The notes: generated by a model not told the origin, from the sequence alone. A stretch of 64,000 bases of DNA from Nonomuraea sediminis (GCF_018531495.1 NZ_JAHDTI010000001.1:1302001-1366000), one strand, 5' to 3'; positions 8,301 through 15,755 are shown, counted from the stretch's first letter. A program made the numbers and translations.

Positions 8301-9737
8301 GACCCGGTGTCGAACTACTTCAAGGTCGGCATGGGGCACGGGCCCAACCCCGATGGGTCGGGCGCCACGGCGGACAACTCCTGCGGCCAGGACTACACCT
8401 ACGGCTGGGTGACCCCCAGCTTCGCGATGAACATCATGCGGCCCGAGGCCGTCACCGCCGCCAAGCGGATCCTCGATGAGTTCATGCCGTGGTTCTCCAG
8501 CCCGTACGTCCATCTCGGCGGAGACGAGATGCCGACGAACCTGGCCAACTGCCCCGCGGTCAAGAAGTTCCTCGCCGACAACTCCGAGCGGTACAGCACG
8601 TTCGGCGACCTGTTCAACGACTACGTCAACAAGGTGAACGACCACGTCGTCGCCAAGGGCAAACGCTCGATCATCTACAACGGATTCGAGCACTCCAGCG
8701 CCCCCAAGCAGAAGGTCTCCACCGACGTCATCGTCATGGACTGGCTCGGCAACGCCGACGACCCCGAGCTGGCACCGTACGACCTGATCCAAGCGGGGCC
8801 GTCGAGCAACCTCTACGTCACCGCCAATGCGGTGCACAGGCTTTACGGCAACCCGGCGTGGGCGCACACGTCCTGGCGCCTCAAGGCGAGCCCCGAACTG
8901 CTCGGCGGGGTCGTGCACGTGTGGAACGACTATCAGATGTGGGCGCCGGACGCGTACTCCGACCAGTACTCCGCACCACTGCGTGACGCGGCCGGCAACA
9001 CCATGTGGCACAACGCCGCTCCTGCGACCACCTATGCGGAGTTCGTTGAGCTGAAGCGCGAGATCGGCAAGGCGCCGGGATGGAAGGGCTTCGAAGCACG
9101 CCGGCCCACCACGGACGGCAAGCCGATCCACACCTACTCCTTCGAGCCCGCGGCGTACCCCGAGGGCTGGCACGATGGCGCACCTGGCATGAACGTCCGG
9201 CCGGTGCTCGACGGAACCGGATCCCTGCACATGTCGACCCAGATCATCGGTCTGCCCTCCTACGTCGACGGCCGATCGGGCAAGGCGTTGAAGTTCAAGG
9301 GCCAAGGTGACGGGCTGGGCATCGGCGGCCTCGACATCTCCGGACCGTGGACCTACACCCAGTGGGTGCGTAAGGACGGAACGCAGAACGACGCCAACCT
9401 GCTGGGCTCCCGGCAGGGCAACATCAAGCTGGAGCAGTACGGCACCGGCGGCAAGGTCGGCTTCACCCAGGTCGGCGTGAAGGACTACGCGTTCGACTAC
9501 GCGGTACCGCTGGGCCGATGGACGCAGCTCGCCTTCGTCTCCGACGGCACGGCCACCACCCTGTACGTCGACGGGGAGCGCCGCCAGACATTGCCGCAGA
9601 CCATCCCGCTGCCTCAGGCGTACTTCGGCCAGCTCAACGGCACCACCCTCAACGGAGCGGTAGACGACGCCGCCGTCTACGCACAAGCGCTGACCGAGGA
9701 GCAGGTCCGGGCTCAGTACGCAGCCTCGACGAGCTGA
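5361..9737 (+). CDS. Secreted bifunctional GH29 alpha-L-fucosidase / GH20 hexosaminidase
   Basis: A 1458-residue exported protein with two catalytic domains. In order: signal peptide (1-30); GH29 barrel and C-terminal sheet (about 35-485), with DPDILWCDGEW carrying the likely nucleophile D243; an NEW3-like Ig-type domain (about 486-585); an F5/8C or fucolectin-like domain (about 592-743); a GH20 N-terminal domain (about 750-890); a GH20 barrel with D1055-E1056 in HLGGDEM (about 894-1243); and a LamG-like domain at the end (about 1261-1458). It should remove alpha-fucose and terminal HexNAc from the same glycan. I chose the GTG at 5361: it follows GGAG and opens directly into a signal peptide, whereas the in-frame ORF upstream runs back into the preceding gene. 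The catalytic pairing is unusual. Confidence 0.9.
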   Translation: MRRITGPAVTGALALILTASPSTASASGNTPADRYTGDYASLEKHPTPQWFDDAKFGIFIHWGAYSVPAWGPRRSYAEWYGNYMNSKNSATYNHHRATYGEDKNYDSFMDDWKAENYRPAEWVKLFKDAGAKYFVLTSKHHEGVALWDTKQSTRSVVHHGPKKDLARMLFDAAEGSGLKRGFYYSNYEWYNPNYTGRQPTNPYTGAQIPYTGVTTGEDYVSDYMLPQMNELIDDYDPDILWCDGEWERDASYWKMGDTIAHFYNQAADRPEPKEVAVANRCRVKPGGYRGDQLDFETPEYEKVPNIRVNKWESSRGIGFSYGLNKNEPVEDYMSSAEIVHDLVDIVSKNGNLLLDVGPDADGTIPEAQASRLRDVGRWLKTNGEAIYGSTYWTRAEEPASAVPVRYSVNKGDLYATALAWPGSTLTLGGDVPVSANTKITLVGGASQAALKWSRNSAGNIVVTMPEGGSAVDPLGSAYSFRIHTPNAPIVVRGLLDLPARISAGATVDATLSYTNVGETALTGLTVTGVTPEGWSMTGARPVASLQPRETATLPVQVTVPAGVPLGRVPVTVTASVSGRTVIASDTVEVAPVNLALGKPVTQSSLSWGGVPERAVDGNTSGVFGQGSVTHTAEPSNQAWWQVDLGTARDLAEMRIYNRTDCCADRLRNYWVMTSEQEIRGQTLDEAKSSPGVTAIRQAATAGTPSAIDLGGVKGRYLRIQLESATDPLSLAEVEVYDQKSAAAAVPGVVPQLSSWTAGSGTFTLPENAGVSYPANQKSLSTTGVTMPGLADRTLAQVAETTAADFTTVTGRPAEARTGARESDHGIRLRLVEENELGPEGYRLTIDDRVTIEANTTAGLYYGSRSVLQLLRQDEGRARLPKGQAVDVPSKPQRWFAIDAARKYWSPDYIKDTIREMGWTKQNMLLLHLEEPEGFRLHSDNLPGLTSEKFAYTREQIQEFVELGRENNVQVVPGFEFPGHADPVSNYFKVGMGHGPNPDGSGATADNSCGQDYTYGWVTPSFAMNIMRPEAVTAAKRILDEFMPWFSSPYVHLGGDEMPTNLANCPAVKKFLADNSERYSTFGDLFNDYVNKVNDHVVAKGKRSIIYNGFEHSSAPKQKVSTDVIVMDWLGNADDPELAPYDLIQAGPSSNLYVTANAVHRLYGNPAWAHTSWRLKASPELLGGVVHVWNDYQMWAPDAYSDQYSAPLRDAAGNTMWHNAAPATTYAEFVELKREIGKAPGWKGFEARRPTTDGKPIHTYSFEPAAYPEGWHDGAPGMNVRPVLDGTGSLHMSTQIIGLPSYVDGRSGKALKFKGQGDGLGIGGLDISGPWTYTQWVRKDGTQNDANLLGSRQGNIKLEQYGTGGKVGFTQVGVKDYAFDYAVPLGRWTQLAFVSDGTATTLYVDGERRQTLPQTIPLPQAYFGQLNGTTLNGAVDDAAVYAQALTEEQVRAQYAASTS

Positions 9738-9795
9738 GCCGAACCCGCGCCGCCCGCATGTGGCGCACCGGTTCGACCCTCGTGACAGGTGAAGC

Positions 9796-9829
9796 ACCGG
9801 CACGGTGACCCCTTGATCACCGTGCCGGT
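9796..9829 (+). terminator. Strong hairpin terminator after the glycosidase fusion
   Basis: ACCGGCACGGTGA and TCACCGTGCCGGT are perfect 13-bp arms with an 8-nt loop, 58 nt after the stop codon. There is no T-tract, as is usual in this GC-rich group. Confidence 0.75.
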
Positions 9830-9883
9830 CCAGACCACGCAAGATCACGTCGGCCACCATCGAGCACCCGAAGGCGTCTCCGG

Positions 9884-9913
9884 CTTGAGGGTGGTGCCGG
9901 CACCACCCTCAAG
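9884..9913. repeat. 30-bp perfect palindrome
   Basis: CTTGAGGGTGGTGCC is followed directly by its reverse complement GGCACCACCCTCAAG. It could be a second, bidirectional terminator or a binding site for a regulator of the gene starting at 9965. It lies 55 nt beyond the previous hairpin. Confidence 0.6.
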
Positions 9914-9952
9914 TGGGAACGCAGCACCATCGTCGCCCGGGCCGCGAATTCC

Positions 9953-9964
9953 TAACTTTGAGGC
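9953..9964 (+). promoter_or_regulatory. Candidate -10 of a leaderless transcript
   Basis: TAACTT (TAnnnT pattern) ends 6 nt before the ATG at 9965, and no ribosome-binding site is present. This fits leaderless transcription. Confidence 0.4.
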
Positions 9965-10384
9965 ATGAAGAAGATCCTCGGAGTCACCGCCCTGCTGGCT
10001 GCCGCGATCGCCGGGGGCGCGGTGCTGATCCACGGCAACAGCCGCGAGCCGGTTGTGCCCGCTTCGGAGAGCACCCACGGCACGTACTTACTGACCGGAG
10101 ACGAGCTGGAGGTCGACTCCAGCGGCCCGGTGACGATCACCGTGGTCACCGGGCCGCCGGGCGAGGTTGTGGTCGACCGCAGACTGCGCTGGACCGGCCC
10201 CAAGCGCCACAGCGAGTCGTGGAACGAGCACCGCATGACCATCGACTACGAATGCGGGGGCGGCGACTGCGGCGCTGGAAGCATGAATCGCCCACTCCAG
10301 AGGCCGCGCCCCGTGCCGCCGGGCGTGCCGTACCACCAATATGCGCGGGCCGTTCCACCGCTCAGGCAGCAACCGCAGCAGTAG
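9965..10384 (+). CDS. Small secreted protein, C-terminus possibly altered
   Basis: A 139-residue protein with a clear signal peptide (MKKILGVTALLAAAIAGGAVLI). About 70 residues follow of the type seen in small exported actinomycete proteins of unknown function (VDSSGPVTITVVTGPPGEVVVDRRLRW). After the Cys-rich ECGGGDCGAG the composition turns to Pro/Arg/Gln without family character. A frameshift or truncation near position 10270 is therefore possible: the expected continuation of the fold is missing, and I found no convincing continuation in another frame. The promoter seems leaderless. It stands between the glycosidases and a convergent SDR gene, and nothing in the sequence tells its role. 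Confidence 0.55.
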   Translation: MKKILGVTALLAAAIAGGAVLIHGNSREPVVPASESTHGTYLLTGDELEVDSSGPVTITVVTGPPGEVVVDRRLRWTGPKRHSESWNEHRMTIDYECGGGDCGAGSMNRPLQRPRPVPPGVPYHQYARAVPPLRQQPQQ

Positions 10385-10435
10385 CGCGCCCGGCGTTGAC
10401 GACGTCCACCCTCATCAGGAGGCGGACCGCCATGT

Positions 10436-11179
10436 TCAGGCTGCGCTGCCGCCATCGACCACCAGATCGGTGCCGACGGCGTAGCCCGCCTCGGGCGAGG
10501 CCAGATAGAGCACGGCACCGGCGATCTCCTCCACGGTGCCGACGCGCCCGCTGGGGTTGACCGCTTTGAGCCGCTCAGCCCGATCCGCCTCCCTCTCCCC
10601 CGGCCACCTCGACATCGCAGTGTCACAGAGCCCTGGACTCACGGCGTTGATCCTGATCCCGTCGCCGATGTACTCCAGCGCCGCCGTCCTGGTCAGCGCG
10701 CTCACGGCAGCCTTGGAGGCGATGTAGGCGCCCAAGCCCGGCTGGCGGCGATGAGCGCCGAGGTTGGAGGAGTTGTTCACGATGATCCCGCCGCCCTGCT
10801 CCCGCATCCGCGCGATCTCGTACTTCATCGACAGCCACACGCCCGTCAGGTTGACCGCCAGCACCCGGTCCCAGATCTCCCTGTCCATGTCGGCGACGTG
10901 GCCGAGGGTGCCGATGCCCGCGTTGTTGAAGGCGATGTCCAACCTGCCGTGCCGCTCGACGACCGTCGCCACCATCCGCTCGGCGTCCGCCTCGTCCGTC
11001 ACGTCCGCGACCACCAGGCTCGCGTCCCCGCCGACCGATTCGACGGTCTCGGCCAGGCTCTTCTCGGTACGGCCGGCCACCACCACGGTGGCGCCCTCCC
11101 TGCCGAACGCTCGCGCCGTGGCCTGCCCGATCCCGGACCCACCCCCAGTCACCAACACCACTCGATCATGAAATCTCAT
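10436..11179 (-). CDS. SDR-family NAD(P)-dependent oxidoreductase
   Basis: A 247-residue classical short-chain dehydrogenase. The cofactor motif TGGGSGIG sits at residues 11-18, NNAG follows the first half, and the catalytic set is the Ser of NNSSN and the Tyr/Lys of YIASK. The end SPGLCDTAM...VDGGSAA is typical of the glucose/3-oxoacyl-reductase-like branch. An Arg (AGRTEKS) after the second strand suggests NADP(H). The start chosen is the ATG at 11179 (MRFHDRVVLVTGG), because an extra 25 residues from an upstream start would be unrelated to the family. It seems monocistronic and converges on the small secreted protein gene. The substrate is unknown. Confidence 0.88.
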   Translation of the reverse strand: MRFHDRVVLVTGGGSGIGQATARAFGREGATVVVAGRTEKSLAETVESVGGDASLVVADVTDEADAERMVATVVERHGRLDIAFNNAGIGTLGHVADMDREIWDRVLAVNLTGVWLSMKYEIARMREQGGGIIVNNSSNLGAHRRQPGLGAYIASKAAVSALTRTAALEYIGDGIRINAVSPGLCDTAMSRWPGEREADRAERLKAVNPSGRVGTVEEIAGAVLYLASPEAGYAVGTDLVVDGGSAA

Positions 11180-11380
11180 GACGTTCGGGCCGGTCGCTGA
11201 TCGCCCATCATGGTCGTCGGCACCTTCTCGGTCTCGATCTCCCACTGCGGCCACTGGAACTGCACTGCGATCTGTTTCCTTTCTGCTCTGCGGTCGGTCT
11301 GCTCATCGAGGGCGGCTCTGTCGAAGCGCATACCGCCTGCCGACACCTGCGGCTCGACGCCGCGCCTGGGGTCTGTCCGC

Positions 11381-11920
11381 TCAGCCGCTCGTGCTGGCCG
11401 ACCAGGCGTAGTAGCCGTTCGAAATGTCCGTCTTAATTCTTTCGTCGGTGTAGACCGAACCGGCCGACCCCGGCGATGTCCTGGCCTGGGTGCCCCAGTA
11501 GGACTCGAGATAGCCATAGCCCGCGCCGTCGGTCAGGTAGTCGAAGCGCCATTTCTGGTTTTTGTCGCCCTCGTCGCAGCTGCTCTGCCAGACCGCGTTG
11601 GCCCTGGTCGCGCCCGATGCGTAGTCGGTCGTCAGGCAGCGGCCGGTTGCGCTGTTGACCAGCAATTTCAGGTTCCACGAACTGGAGGAGACCCAGTGCC
11701 ACTGCTGCGCACCGTCCGAGTTACGGCATGGGCCCTCAAAGACGGCGTTCGATGAGGTGCCGGCCGTGAGGCAGCCCCGCTCATAGTTGTCGAACCGCCA
11801 GTACGTCGTGGCCGCATAGGCGGGCGACAGGGACGACGACGTCCAGAGCAGGGTGGCACTGAGGCCGGCGAGGAGGGCCCCTCGCCAAGATCGACCGCGG
11901 ACGCCCACTTGGGTGCTCAC
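11381..11920 (-). CDS. Secreted ricin-type beta-trefoil lectin-like protein
   Basis: A 179-residue exported protein. A signal peptide (GALLAGLSATLLWTSSSLSPAYA) precedes a sequence with the QxW-type repeats of ricin B lectins: AQQWHW and NQKWRF, each with a paired Cys pattern (GCLTAG...PC, RCLTTD...SC). Only about one and a half to two trefoil repeats are recognisable, so it is shorter than a full domain and the last 40 residues diverge. It probably binds sugars outside the cell. The start is GTG at 11920, preceded by GGAAGG; the in-frame start at 11959 adds an unlikely N-terminus. Nearby secreted glycosidases make a role in polysaccharide binding plausible, but no operon link exists. Confidence 0.75.
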   Translation of the reverse strand: MSTQVGVRGRSWRGALLAGLSATLLWTSSSLSPAYAATTYWRFDNYERGCLTAGTSSNAVFEGPCRNSDGAQQWHWVSSSSWNLKLLVNSATGRCLTTDYASGATRANAVWQSSCDEGDKNQKWRFDYLTDGAGYGYLESYWGTQARTSPGSAGSVYTDERIKTDISNGYYAWSASTSG

Positions 11921-11959
11921 GTATATCCACCTTCCTTTCGCTGCAGAAGAAATGATCAA

Positions 11960-12205
11960 GCTGATTCGCCCTCTGACAAGTCAGCGCGTCGCGGCGGCGC
12001 GAGGGCGAACGACATGCAAGACGCGACGAAGCTGGCGGTCCGCAGACAGCCGATGGCCGCGTTCATCGAGTGCGTGCCCTACGGCGGTACGGCCTGCCGG
12101 TTCCTCTCAAGGATGGAGCTTCACGTCCGACAGCGTGCCGCCGAGGTGTGCGGGGCCGCATCCGGCACGCGGTCGCGGTGGCTCCTTCCGTGGTAGAGAT
12201 GGGCT
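11960..12205. other. Intergenic region upstream of the two-component system
   Basis: I see no gene here. ORFs on either strand have no family resemblance. Operator-like repeats begin at 12206. Confidence 0.4.
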
Positions 12206-12223
12206 CCTACTTTGGTAGGTGCC
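12206..12223. promoter_or_regulatory. Operator-like repeat A (CCTACTTTGGTAGG)
   Basis: CCTAC-tttg-GTAGG is a perfect inverted repeat followed by TGCC. The core ACTTTGGTAGGTG recurs 93 bp downstream at the histidine kinase promoter and, with one change, at 15498. The response regulator encoded next door is the natural candidate to bind it. Confidence 0.5.
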
Positions 12224-12298
12224 AGAGCCGGCGTTAGCCTGTGGCGCAACCCTTGGGTCGAGATCGTTGCTGTCAGCGTGTGGGACGGCCTCGCCAGG

Positions 12299-12342
12299 TG
12301 GACTTTGGTAGGTGACGGCTCTGCCCCACCGGCGGTTAGCCT
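12299..12342 (+). promoter_or_regulatory. Operator-like repeat B and leaderless promoter of the kinase gene
   Basis: GGACTTTGGTAGGTGAC repeats the core of the upstream site. TAGCCT (12337-12342) ends 6 nt before the ATG at 12349 and is a good TAnnnT -10 for a leaderless message. A second TAGCCT sits the same way downstream of the first repeat (12235-12240), so a whole promoter-operator unit seems duplicated. Confidence 0.45.
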
Positions 12343-12348
12343 TGGCCG

Positions 12349-13488
12349 ATGAGCGAGATCCGGCCCCCGCGACCTGCCGCCGTGGCAGGCGTGATCGCCA
12401 GCGTGGGTGTGCTTGCTGCCGTGACGCTATGGGCGCGGGCCAGCACGCACACGTCCATGCTCGGTCTGGACATCGCGGTCGCGGCGGTGAGTCTGGTCGC
12501 GGCGCTCGCCCAGTTGTGGTGGCCGGTGGCGGGCGCGCTGGTCGCCACCTTGCTCGCGGTGGTGTCGCCGGTGGCGACCCCGGCGGCGACGTTGGGGGCC
12601 CTGCAGGTGGCGCGGCGCCGGCGACTTCCCGCCGCGGCCGCGGTGGCGGCGGCTGGTATCGCGGCGCACCTGGTGCAGGGGCTGTGGCGGCCGAACGCCG
12701 GCATCTCTCTCGGCTGGTGGCTGGTGCTGACCTGTGTGGGATACGGCGCGCTGCTCGGCTGGGGCGCGCTGGCTCAGGCACGCCACGCGCTCCTCATCTC
12801 CTTGCGCGAGCGCGCCCACCGCGCCGAAGCTGAGCAGGGCCGGCGGATCGCCGAGGCCAGGATGGCCGAGCGGAACAAACTCGCCCGTGAGATGCACGAC
12901 GTCCTGGCCCACCGGCTGTCGTTGGTGGCCACCCACGCCGGCGCGATGGAATACCGGCCGGACTCCTCGCCCGAGCAGCTCGCCCGTGCGGCGGGCGTGG
13001 TCCGCGCCGGCGTACATCAGGCGTTGGAAGAACTGCGCCAGGTGATCAGCCTGCTCCGCGACGAGGACGATGGGCACGAGGTCGACACGGCCCAGCAGCC
13101 CACGCTGGAGGACCTGCCTGGCCTGGTGGTCGAGGCGCGCCAGGCCGGAGACCAGGTCCGGCTGCAGGACGAGGTCGTCGACGCCGGCTCCTTGCCTGCC
13201 GCCGCAGCCCGGACCGTCTTCCGCCTCGTACAGGAAGGGTTGACCAACGCCCGCAAGCATGCCCATGGCCAGCCGGTCGAGGTATCCCTGCACGGCAGTC
13301 CCGGGACACGCCTCCTTGTCACCGTCCGTAACCCGCTCCCCGAAAGAGGCTCGGCGCCCACTACCCCTGGTAGCGGCACCGGCCTGATCGGGCTGACCGA
13401 ACGGGTACGCCTGGCGGGCGGGCAACTGGACCACCACGCCACCGGCGGGGAGTTCCGGCTGCAGGCTTGGCTACCATGGCCAGCGTGA
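12349..13488 (+). CDS. NarL-type sensor histidine kinase
   Basis: A 379-residue membrane kinase. The first ~150 residues hold about five hydrophobic segments (for example AAVTLWA, AVAAVSLVAAL, LVATLLAVVSPVATPAATL, WWLVLTCVGYGALLGW). The HisKA_3 dimerisation and phosphorylation helix follows, with H183 in LAREMHDVLAHRL, and then a HATPase_c domain with the N-box (QEGLTNARKHA) and G-box (GSGTGLIGLTERV). There is no large extracellular loop, so the signal is probably sensed in the membrane. It is coupled to the response regulator by overlap. The ATG at 12349 is supported by the -10-like TAGCCT just upstream. The stimulus is unknown; the hydrolase gene at 14.2-15.4 kb shares the operator motif and may belong to the regulon. 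Confidence 0.92.
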   Translation: MSEIRPPRPAAVAGVIASVGVLAAVTLWARASTHTSMLGLDIAVAAVSLVAALAQLWWPVAGALVATLLAVVSPVATPAATLGALQVARRRRLPAAAAVAAAGIAAHLVQGLWRPNAGISLGWWLVLTCVGYGALLGWGALAQARHALLISLRERAHRAEAEQGRRIAEARMAERNKLAREMHDVLAHRLSLVATHAGAMEYRPDSSPEQLARAAGVVRAGVHQALEELRQVISLLRDEDDGHEVDTAQQPTLEDLPGLVVEARQAGDQVRLQDEVVDAGSLPAAAARTVFRLVQEGLTNARKHAHGQPVEVSLHGSPGTRLLVTVRNPLPERGSAPTTPGSGTGLIGLTERVRLAGGQLDHHATGGEFRLQAWLPWPA

Positions 13489-14129
13489 TCCGCGTGCTTC
13501 TGGTGGACGACGACGCCCTGGTCCGGGCAGGGCTGTCCATGATGCTGGATGGTGCCGGTGACATCAGCATCGTTGGCGAGGCCGCCGACGGCCAGGAGGC
13601 GATCACGGCCGCCGACGCGCACGCCCCCGACGTCGTCCTGATGGACCTGCGGATGCCGCGCGTGGACGGCATCACCGCTACCCGCCGATTGCGCGACCGG
13701 GCGCACCCGCCGGACGTGATCGTGCTGACCACTTTCGACACCGACGAGAACATCCTGTACGCGCTGCGCGCCGGAGCCAGCGGGTTCCTGCTCAAGGACA
13801 CCCCGCCCGCACAGATCGTCGAGGCGGTCACCCGGGTCGCGGCCGGAGATCCGATACTGTCGCCGCGGATCACCCGCAGGCTGATGGACCGCACCGTCGC
13901 GCAGGCCGGAGCCTATGAACGCGCACGTGCCGTGCTGGGCGGCCTCACTTCGCGGGAACACGAGGTGGCCCTTTCGATCGCGCATGGGAGAACCAACGCC
14001 GATATCGCCGCGGAGCTCTTCATGAGCGTCACGACCGTCAAGGCACACGTCTCCAGCATCCTCACCAAGCTCAGCCTGGACAACCGCACCCAGATAGCGC
14101 TCCTCGCGCACGACGCGGGCCTGGCCTGA
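13476..14129 (+). CDS. NarL/LuxR-type response regulator
   Basis: A 217-residue response regulator. The receiver domain (about 4-120) has the acidic pocket (VDDD), the phospho-acceptor D57 in VVLMDLRMP, and the conserved Thr (TTF) and Lys (LLKD). The LuxR-type helix-turn-helix follows (about 150-210; LTSREHEVALSIAHG and TVKAHVSSILTKL). It is translationally coupled to the kinase gene: the ATG at 13476 lies inside the kinase's last codons, and a GTG at 13485 overlapping the kinase stop (GTGA) is an alternative start. By analogy with the family it binds repeated or palindromic DNA as a dimer. The CCTACTTTGGTAGG-like sites near 12.2, 12.3 and 15.5 kb are candidates for its own promoter and the neighbouring hydrolase. 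Confidence 0.92.
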   Translation: MASVIRVLLVDDDALVRAGLSMMLDGAGDISIVGEAADGQEAITAADAHAPDVVLMDLRMPRVDGITATRRLRDRAHPPDVIVLTTFDTDENILYALRAGASGFLLKDTPPAQIVEAVTRVAAGDPILSPRITRRLMDRTVAQAGAYERARAVLGGLTSREHEVALSIAHGRTNADIAAELFMSVTTVKAHVSSILTKLSLDNRTQIALLAHDAGLA

Positions 14130-14247
14130 TCGTTCGTCGTCCGCTACCTGGATGCGGGACGGCAGAGCTGGGCGTCTCCTGGCCTCGGTCAGTCAGCACT
14201 TGGCTTTCGCCGCCGGACGTCACTCCCACGGTTGACCACGCTCGTGG

Positions 14248-15408
14248 TCACTGCACCTGGCCGCGTGATCTGACCCAGGCGGTGAACGCCTCGATCGCGT
14301 CCACGACCTGTGTGAAGCGGAAGGATTGGAACAGATCGAAGGCGTGCTGCGCGCCGGGCAACTCGGCGTAGACGACCGGATGGGCTGACACGCTGCGTAG
14401 CGTGCCAGCGAACTGTCTGGCCTCCTCGACGAAGACGTACGTGTCGTGGTCGCCATGGGCCATGAAGATCGGCGGGCAGTCCTGGGTCACGTAGGAGATC
14501 GGTGAGGATTCGGGTCCCTGGCCGTAGTAGTTGCCGTAGTAGCCGTACAGGCTGATCGCAGCGGTGACTGTGGTGTTGACGTGCTCAAAGCCGGGCTGGA
14601 ATGCCGGGTGATCGGGGGTGAGCGCGCACAGTGTGGCCAGGTGGCCGCCCGAAGAGCTGCCCGCGATGAAGATCGACGAAGGGTCGGCGCCGTATTCCTG
14701 GCCGTTCTCGCGCACCCAGGCGATCGCCCTTTTGGCGTCGATCAGGTGGTCGGGGAAGGTGACTGACGGCCGCAGACGGTAGTTGGCGCTGAAGCACACC
14801 CAGCCTTGGCTGGCCAGCCGGTAAAGCAGGGGCCGTGCCTCCTTGTCCTTCCTGCCGGTGAAGTAACCGCCGCCGTGGAAGTAGACCAGCGTGGGGCCGT
14901 CTGGCTTGTGAGTGCGGTGGTGGTAGACGTCGAGCGTGTTGCGCTTGCCTGCCGGGCCATAGGAGATACCGGCGAGCCTGCGCACATCCCGGCGGCGCAC
15001 GAAGATGGGTCCGAGCAGGATGCGAGCCAGCGGCAGCCGGCGGCGAAGCCGTACTGCGAGCACGTCGGCGATGTCACCGTGCCAGCTTTCGCCGAGCGCG
15101 TCTGCCATGGCCGCGTCGAGGACCGGCCCGGCGCGCACTCCGCGGACGAGCAGCACGGTGAGACCCGCCATTGTCAGTACGGCTACCGCCGCCGTCGCCA
15201 TGCCTCCAGGCGTGTCGAGGTCGCCTTGCTGAAATGCCAGCAGCGTGGCGGCCAGCAGTAGGTAGAAGGCGACGTGCGGCACCTCGTTGATCACGATACC
15301 GAGGCGAAAGCTGATGGCGGCCAGCAGCGGCGTGCGACGCGGCGCTACCAGGGCGAACCACATGCACAATGCGACGAGCAGGGTGGGCAGCAGATAGCCG
15401 AGGGGCAT
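14248..15408 (-). CDS. Membrane-anchored alpha/beta hydrolase (HSL/esterase type)
   Basis: A 386-residue protein. The N-terminal ~110 residues carry three to four hydrophobic segments (LGYLLPTLLVALCMWFALV, VAFYLLLAATLLAF, ATAAVAVLTMAGLTVLLV). The catalytic domain has the oxyanion motif HGGGYFTG, the nucleophile elbow GSSSGG, the acid in HGDHDTYVF and the His in GAQHAFD. It is probably a membrane-bound carboxylesterase acting near the membrane surface; the substrate is unknown. The start is the ATG at 15408 (MPLGYLLPTLL), since the longer ORF adds a non-family Arg-rich stretch that crosses an operator-like site. That site, ACTTTAGTAGGTGCC at 15498-15512, matches the two-component-system motif, so this gene may be part of that regulon. 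Confidence 0.85.
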   Translation of the reverse strand: MPLGYLLPTLLVALCMWFALVAPRRTPLLAAISFRLGIVINEVPHVAFYLLLAATLLAFQQGDLDTPGGMATAAVAVLTMAGLTVLLVRGVRAGPVLDAAMADALGESWHGDIADVLAVRLRRRLPLARILLGPIFVRRRDVRRLAGISYGPAGKRNTLDVYHHRTHKPDGPTLVYFHGGGYFTGRKDKEARPLLYRLASQGWVCFSANYRLRPSVTFPDHLIDAKRAIAWVRENGQEYGADPSSIFIAGSSSGGHLATLCALTPDHPAFQPGFEHVNTTVTAAISLYGYYGNYYGQGPESSPISYVTQDCPPIFMAHGDHDTYVFVEEARQFAGTLRSVSAHPVVYAELPGAQHAFDLFQSFRFTQVVDAIEAFTAWVRSRGQVQ

Positions 15409-15493
15409 CTTCACACAGGCAGTGTCGCCGCGGCGCCTGGACGGCCGCATCGGACGCGTGGCCGCACCGGATACGACAGGTGGAGGGCCGCAC

Positions 15494-15512
15494 CCCGACT
15501 TTAGTAGGTGCC
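15494..15512. promoter_or_regulatory. Operator-like repeat C
   Basis: CCGACTTTAGTAGGTGCC differs by two bases from repeat A at 12206. It lies about 90 bp upstream of the membrane hydrolase start on the minus strand. The palindromic core lets it work in either direction. Confidence 0.45.
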
Positions 15513-15633
15513 GGTCTGTGCGGAAGCATGGCGACCTTGCATGCAGTGTCGCGGTAGGCCGGATCGCCCACGTCATAGCAAGCACAGGCACGATGGGTTC
15601 AGGTCACCGTCGCCGGCATCGCACGGCAGCAGC

Positions 15634-15738
15634 ATGCTGCACGGGCGCGAGGCGGAGCAGGCGGTGATTCAGTCCTTGATCGCTCCTGGAGCTCCAACAG
15701 AATGCCACGCACTGGTCGTGGAAGTTGATGGCGGAACG
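15634..15738 (+). pseudogene. Possible remnant of a large LuxR/AAA-type regulator N-terminus
   Basis: An ATG at 15634 opens MLHGREAEQAVIQSLI, which resembles the first residues of LAL-type ATP-binding LuxR regulators (xLxGRxxExxxLxxLL, followed by a Walker A box). A Val-rich strand (ALVVEV) comes next, but the Walker A motif is absent and the frame then loses family character. It looks like a gene stump left after deletion. This is a weak, pattern-based call. Confidence 0.3.
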
Positions 15739-15755
15739 CAGTGGCGCACGCCCTA

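Noticed and set aside
5280..9860. 1500-codon minus-strand frame opposite the glycosidase fusion
   Set aside because: Antisense shadow; composition of V/R/H/G without motifs, and it would abolish the clear signal peptide and catalytic domains on the plus strand.
10420..10560. AGGAGG followed by an ATG near 10432 on the plus strand
   Set aside because: The following frame is Arg/Pro-rich, lies antisense to the end of the SDR gene and has no domain. It may be a chance Shine-Dalgarno-like sequence.
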